This document shows positions 60,883-64,000 of a stretch of DNA of 64,000 nucleotides, one piece after another. Position numbers and translations under genes: made by a program. This stretch comes from Chryseomicrobium excrementi (lineage in GTDB: Bacteria > Bacillota > Bacilli > Bacillales_A > Planococcaceae): NCBI RefSeq assembly GCF_002798305.1, contig NZ_PCGR01000002.1:1-64000 (forward strand), in the 5' to 3' direction. Each line of letters starts with the position of its first letter. Within the stretch, counting starts at the first letter, position 1. The notes beneath the pieces are model-generated. The model was not told where the DNA came from and ran no database searches. It was given only the letters and a program-made list of their open reading frames with translations.

Positions 60883-61760
60883 AACGACCCCTCCTCAGCG
60901 TAGTAATGGATAAAGACGATCTCCAGGTCCGCAGGCGCCGAGCGGAAAGAAGAGACACGATACTGACTGACTTTTTGGAGCAGAGTATTCAGTTCATCAG
61001 TAGTCGAAACAGAGACATCGACGCGATTTCCAATCACGTGACCGTTGAGAGAACCAGCGAACGCCACTGCATCTTCAGCAGACGCAAATTCGATATGGAA
61101 CAGTTTTCGACTGTTCGCAATTAAACCTTCAATGGAGTCTTGCATGATGATCCGACCGTTTCGGATGAGAGCTGCTTGGTCACAAGTCTTCTCCATTTCA
61201 GGGAAGTGGTGTGAACTCATCAAAATCGCTTTACCAGCATCTTTCTCTTTCAACACGAGCTCCAAAAATCGTTCTTGCATCAATGGATCTAAGCCACTAG
61301 TAGGCTCATCTAATAAATAGACAGGGGCGTCTTTCATGAAGCACCGGATAATAGCGAGCTTTTGTTTCATTCCCTTTGACATCTTGCGAACTTTCACTGA
61401 GGTATCGATAGGGAACAAGGCACGCAGTTCTTTCTCTCGCTCGGGAGACGTCTTATCCATGCGGCGAGTCAGTGTCAAGATATCTTCGCCCGTCAAGTCA
61501 GCAGGGAAGCTAATCTCTCCAGGAAGATACCCGACTAACGCTTTCACACGCTCTGAGTCGTTCCAGCAATCAAAACTCCCAATAGTCGCAGAACCAGAAT
61601 CGGGTTTCAACAAGCCCATCAAATGGCGGATGGCTGTGGATTTACCTGCACCATTTGGACCAATAAAACCAAACACAGTCCCTGGTTCAACAGTAAACGA
61701 AACGTCAAACAACCCTTGTTTCTCTGAAAACTTTTTAGTTAATGAGTGGAGCTGAATCAT
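60879..61760 (-). CDS. ABC transporter ATP-binding protein
   Basis: A 293-residue ATPase with Walker A GPNGAGKS (34-41), signature MSKGMKQKLAI, Walker B VYLLDEPTSGLD and H-loop MSSHHFPEME. The C-terminal ~75 residues are a variable tail. Start at 61760 follows AGAGGTG. It forms a two-gene exporter operon with the permease at 60088. No dedicated regulator is adjacent. Confidence 0.88.
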   Translation of the reverse strand: MIQLHSLTKKFSEKQGLFDVSFTVEPGTVFGFIGPNGAGKSTAIRHLMGLLKPDSGSATIGSFDCWNDSERVKALVGYLPGEISFPADLTGEDILTLTRRMDKTSPEREKELRALFPIDTSVKVRKMSKGMKQKLAIIRCFMKDAPVYLLDEPTSGLDPLMQERFLELVLKEKDAGKAILMSSHHFPEMEKTCDQAALIRNGRIIMQDSIEGLIANSRKLFHIEFASAEDAVAFAGSLNGHVIGNRVDVSVSTTDELNTLLQKVSQYRVSSFRSAPADLEIVFIHYYAEEGSL

Positions 61761-61806
61761 CACGAACACCTCTTTTCAGGTTGTCTATATACCATTCGAG
61801 ATAATT

Positions 61807-61839
61807 AAAAAAACTCCTCTAGAGGTACTAGAGAAGTTT
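61807..61839 (-). terminator. Terminator of the CorA-like gene
   Basis: AAACT-CCTCTAG / CTAGAG-A-AGTTT hairpin with T run on the minus strand, overlapping the stop codon region. Confidence 0.8.
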
Positions 61840-63280
61840 AGAATTGGCTCCGTTTATAACGACGGTACCGTTTTCGTAGGGTACCACCAAGAGTGACTAG
61901 GATCAGTAGGAAAGAAAGCCCGATTCCTGTCAGCGCGACAATCAAAGAAATCCACTCGAAGAAGGAATAGCCCGGCACTTTACTCCAGTCCGTAAAGCCT
62001 TTCCAGTCTTCGATGACCAAGTTCATCCCGTAAATTCCAGAGACGACCGTGAATGTGGTCAACATGAATAGAAGATAGTTTTGGCGCTTGTCTGCTTGAT
62101 TTTCCTGCGTTCGGTACAATTCGTTCAATGTATCGCGAACTTCGCGGAAAGTTTCATCCAAATGAAAAATATCGACGAAGGTTTTAGCGTGTTCTTTTCC
62201 TGTAGAACGGACAGAGACCTCTCCGAAGTAGTAACGAGCCGAGAATTTAGAAATCATTTCAATCAATTCTTCTACGTAGGACTCATCTTTTTTCCAACTG
62301 ACATTACTATGTTCAAAAGAAAGACGAAGTAGCATGATGCGATAAAAGTAATGTAGTAACAAATTATAATAGTGCGTGCTCATGAACTGGCGTAACTCGT
62401 CATGCATATCTTCTGGGTCACAGACAGTCAGGGTAGAGTGCGTGTATTCGGATGTCACCGTGTAGGTGAAGGGGGCAGAGCGATCATGCGTATGTCGTTT
62501 CATATAGCGATCGACATAATCAGGCGACGTACTCGAAATGAATGGTTCGCCTTTAAGGTTAATGCCGTCTAATTGACCAAGCCGGTAGATTTGATCATCT
62601 GTCAATTCTTGACCCGGTGTCGCAAATAAGAAGGCAGAACTATACATACGTTCATCTTCAAAATAAGGGAGTGTGCCAAAATATCCTGGTAACCGGTGCT
62701 CACGTAAAATGAACGGGTGTAGGCAAGGGATCATATGTTCAAATATGTAGTCACTCGTGGATGTGTACGTGCGCTCATTGGCTCGAATGATACCTCCGCG
62801 TTCTTCCTCAAGTTTGGCTTCGACTACTCGGAAATGGTGAATGAAGTTCAAAAACTCATGCAATTGATGCTTTTCATTCACTTCTAAACGAATGGTTATC
62901 AGACCAATCCCGAAAGGGCATAACGTGATATCTAAACTATGAATTTGGAAGTTCGTACACCTACCGTCCACGAGCAGTTCGCCAACCTCTTCAAACGACC
63001 GGGAGAAGCGACTGAATGCATCGGGATTCGGTTTAGAAGGGAATAGCTTATCTTCAACGAACGGGAAAAAATACTGTTCCAGTTCCGCATGTCGCACTTC
63101 TATGCTCTCTCCGTAAAATGCATCTTCTAGTTCCGTTTTATCCAGACAAAAGAAAGTATAGTTTTCATTTTCGAGCTCTTTCATCAATTCTTGTCGTTTC
63201 TTTTCAAGAAAAGCGAAAGGGAATAAGAAGTTGACGTAGCCATGTTCAATCTCTAATGGAGTCAATTCTACTGGTTTCAT
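61838..63280 (-). CDS. Divergent CorA-like membrane protein
   Basis: A 480-residue protein. The first ~390 residues are soluble, alpha/beta then helical (EVRDTLNELYRTQENQADKRQNYLL). Two transmembrane helices then follow at ~400-422 and ~440-468. The first ends in SGIYGMN (Tyr417-Gly-Met-Asn420), the signature of CorA/Mrs2 metal channels, and the C terminus is strongly basic (RKRYRRYKRSQF), as in CorA. The soluble domain is longer than in ordinary CorA (~320 residues in all) and I do not recognise its first half. A magnesium or other divalent-cation channel is the best guess. Confidence 0.72.
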   Translation of the reverse strand: MKPVELTPLEIEHGYVNFLFPFAFLEKKRQELMKELENENYTFFCLDKTELEDAFYGESIEVRHAELEQYFFPFVEDKLFPSKPNPDAFSRFSRSFEEVGELLVDGRCTNFQIHSLDITLCPFGIGLITIRLEVNEKHQLHEFLNFIHHFRVVEAKLEEERGGIIRANERTYTSTSDYIFEHMIPCLHPFILREHRLPGYFGTLPYFEDERMYSSAFLFATPGQELTDDQIYRLGQLDGINLKGEPFISSTSPDYVDRYMKRHTHDRSAPFTYTVTSEYTHSTLTVCDPEDMHDELRQFMSTHYYNLLLHYFYRIMLLRLSFEHSNVSWKKDESYVEELIEMISKFSARYYFGEVSVRSTGKEHAKTFVDIFHLDETFREVRDTLNELYRTQENQADKRQNYLLFMLTTFTVVSGIYGMNLVIEDWKGFTDWSKVPGYSFFEWISLIVALTGIGLSFLLILVTLGGTLRKRYRRYKRSQF

Positions 63281-63350
63281 CGCGTGCGTCTCCCTTCTCT
63301 AAAAAGCTTATTTAGTGTCACTTTTCCACTCTTTAGTCAAAGGTAAACGT

Positions 63351-63986
63351 TCAACCTTTAGAAATAAGCTGATGTTCATAGGCATAAATCACGGCTTGCG
63401 TCCTATCTTGGACGTCGAGCTTAGATAAAATATTGCTCACATGAGTTTTGGCGGTTTTTAAAGTGATGTAGGCATGATCGGCAATCTCTTGATTGCTCAA
63501 TCCTTTTGCCATTAGTAGCAAGATTTCCATCTCACGCTCCGTCAGGTCGTCATGTAACGCACGTTCAGGTGCTCTCATGCGGGCTATCATCTTCGTCGTC
63601 ACTTCCGGTTCTAATACAGCCTGTCCATCAAATGTCTTGCGAATCGCTTCGGCGATATGAGAAGCTTTGGACGTTTTCAACAAGTAACTCACTGCGCCAG
63701 CCTCTAAAGCAGCATACACTTTATCGTCATCGATAAAGCTCGTCACCATCATGATGCGTGCTTCCGGCCACTCTTTGACAATGGCAGCTGTTGCTTCAGC
63801 GCCCGTCTTCTTTGGCATGACCATATCCATTAAAATGACGTCGGGACGATGTTCTAGAGCAAGTTCAATGGCTTCTTCGCCATCAGATGCTTCTGCGACG
63901 ACGTCCATATCCGGCTGTGCCTGCAAATAGGCGGCCACTCCAATACGCACCATTTCATGATCATCTGCTAGTAGTATACGAATCAT
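63351..63986 (-). CDS. LiaR/VraR-type response regulator
   Basis: 211 residues. Receiver domain with D8-D9 pocket and phospho-Asp54 in [17 protein letters not shown]; LuxR-type helix-turn-helix (~145-205) with [45 protein letters not shown]. The pattern fits the LiaR/VraR cell-envelope stress regulators of Bacillales. Its partner kinase (LiaS/VraS) should lie upstream, beyond the right edge of the window. Confidence 0.88.
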   Translation of the reverse strand: MIRILLADDHEMVRIGVAAYLQAQPDMDVVAEASDGEEAIELALEHRPDVILMDMVMPKKTGAEATAAIVKEWPEARIMMVTSFIDDDKVYAALEAGAVSYLLKTSKASHIAEAIRKTFDGQAVLEPEVTTKMIARMRAPERALHDDLTEREMEILLLMAKGLSNQEIADHAYITLKTAKTHVSNILSKLDVQDRTQAVIYAYEHQLISKG

Positions 63987-64000
63987 CGAACTTCCTCCTG

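Overview
The window reads as a chromosomal segment of a low-to-mid GC Firmicute of the order Bacillales, most likely the Planococcaceae. The case rests on gene content and style: a B. subtilis-type DesK/DesR/Des cold-sensing cassette, YtvA and RsbR-type stressosome proteins, PaiAB, a FhuF-type reductase, a SAM-I riboswitch, SigB-type and ECF-type promoters and strong AAGGAGG ribosome binding sites. The family assignment is inference from the sequence alone. Almost all of it is ordinary core chromosome. I see no prophage, insertion sequence, CRISPR array or tRNA gene.

Layout. Positions 1-245 are the tail of an rRNA operon (23S 3' end, 5S, terminator). Positions 245-5.6 kb hold a structured repeat, a tandem array, the blue-light receptor ytvA, csbD behind a SigB-type promoter, a yxlEFG-like membrane/ABC operon behind an ECF-type promoter, a HEPN-like/CBS protein and a phosphoesterase. 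Positions 5.6-10 kb hold des-desK-desR and a putP gene broken by one stop codon. Positions 10.2-14.9 kb hold sbcDC and yqxD, followed by trhO. Positions 16-27 kb hold two GGDEF-EAL proteins, a cyclophilin, an M20 amidohydrolase, and a nhaC / regulator / dipeptide epimerase group that shares a direct-repeat operator. Positions 27-39 kb hold a YisP-like protein, an AI-2E family protein, a Fur-boxed FhuF-like gene, a TetR-controlled RND pump, a drug/metabolite exporter, pepT, an RsbR paralogue and an M3 peptidase. Positions 39-45.8 kb hold SAM riboswitch-metY-hom, a second structured repeat with an array, a lipoprotein and an AbgT transporter. Positions 46-53 kb hold an ABC-2 exporter operon, a LytTR regulator, and the glyoxylate shunt aceA-aceB with a 40-residue zinc-ribbon protein. 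Positions 53-64 kb hold a deleted DUF421 gene, a two-component system with a tiny membrane ORF between its genes, marR-paiA-paiB, an aldo/keto reductase, another ABC-2 exporter, a divergent CorA-like protein and a LiaR/VraR-type regulator whose kinase must lie outside the window.

The least explained material is intergenic. (1) A ~98-bp imperfect-palindrome element occurs twice (261-368, 41836-41943). About six base pairs of its stem have changed on both sides, and its G-U pairs make sense only on the + strand, which suggests a selected RNA structure. A half copy lies at 15948-16040 inside an 11-bp inverted repeat. (2) Four intergenic tracts (about 470-556, 42004-42130, 52871-52990, 59034-59150) are degenerate tandem arrays with a 21-bp period, some with different unit sequences. 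Two follow the structured element and the other two share a 31-bp head. (3) A TAACGAC direct repeat with 11-bp spacing sits just downstream of the -10 boxes of both nhaC and the neighbouring regulator, defining a small probable regulon with the dipeptide epimerase.
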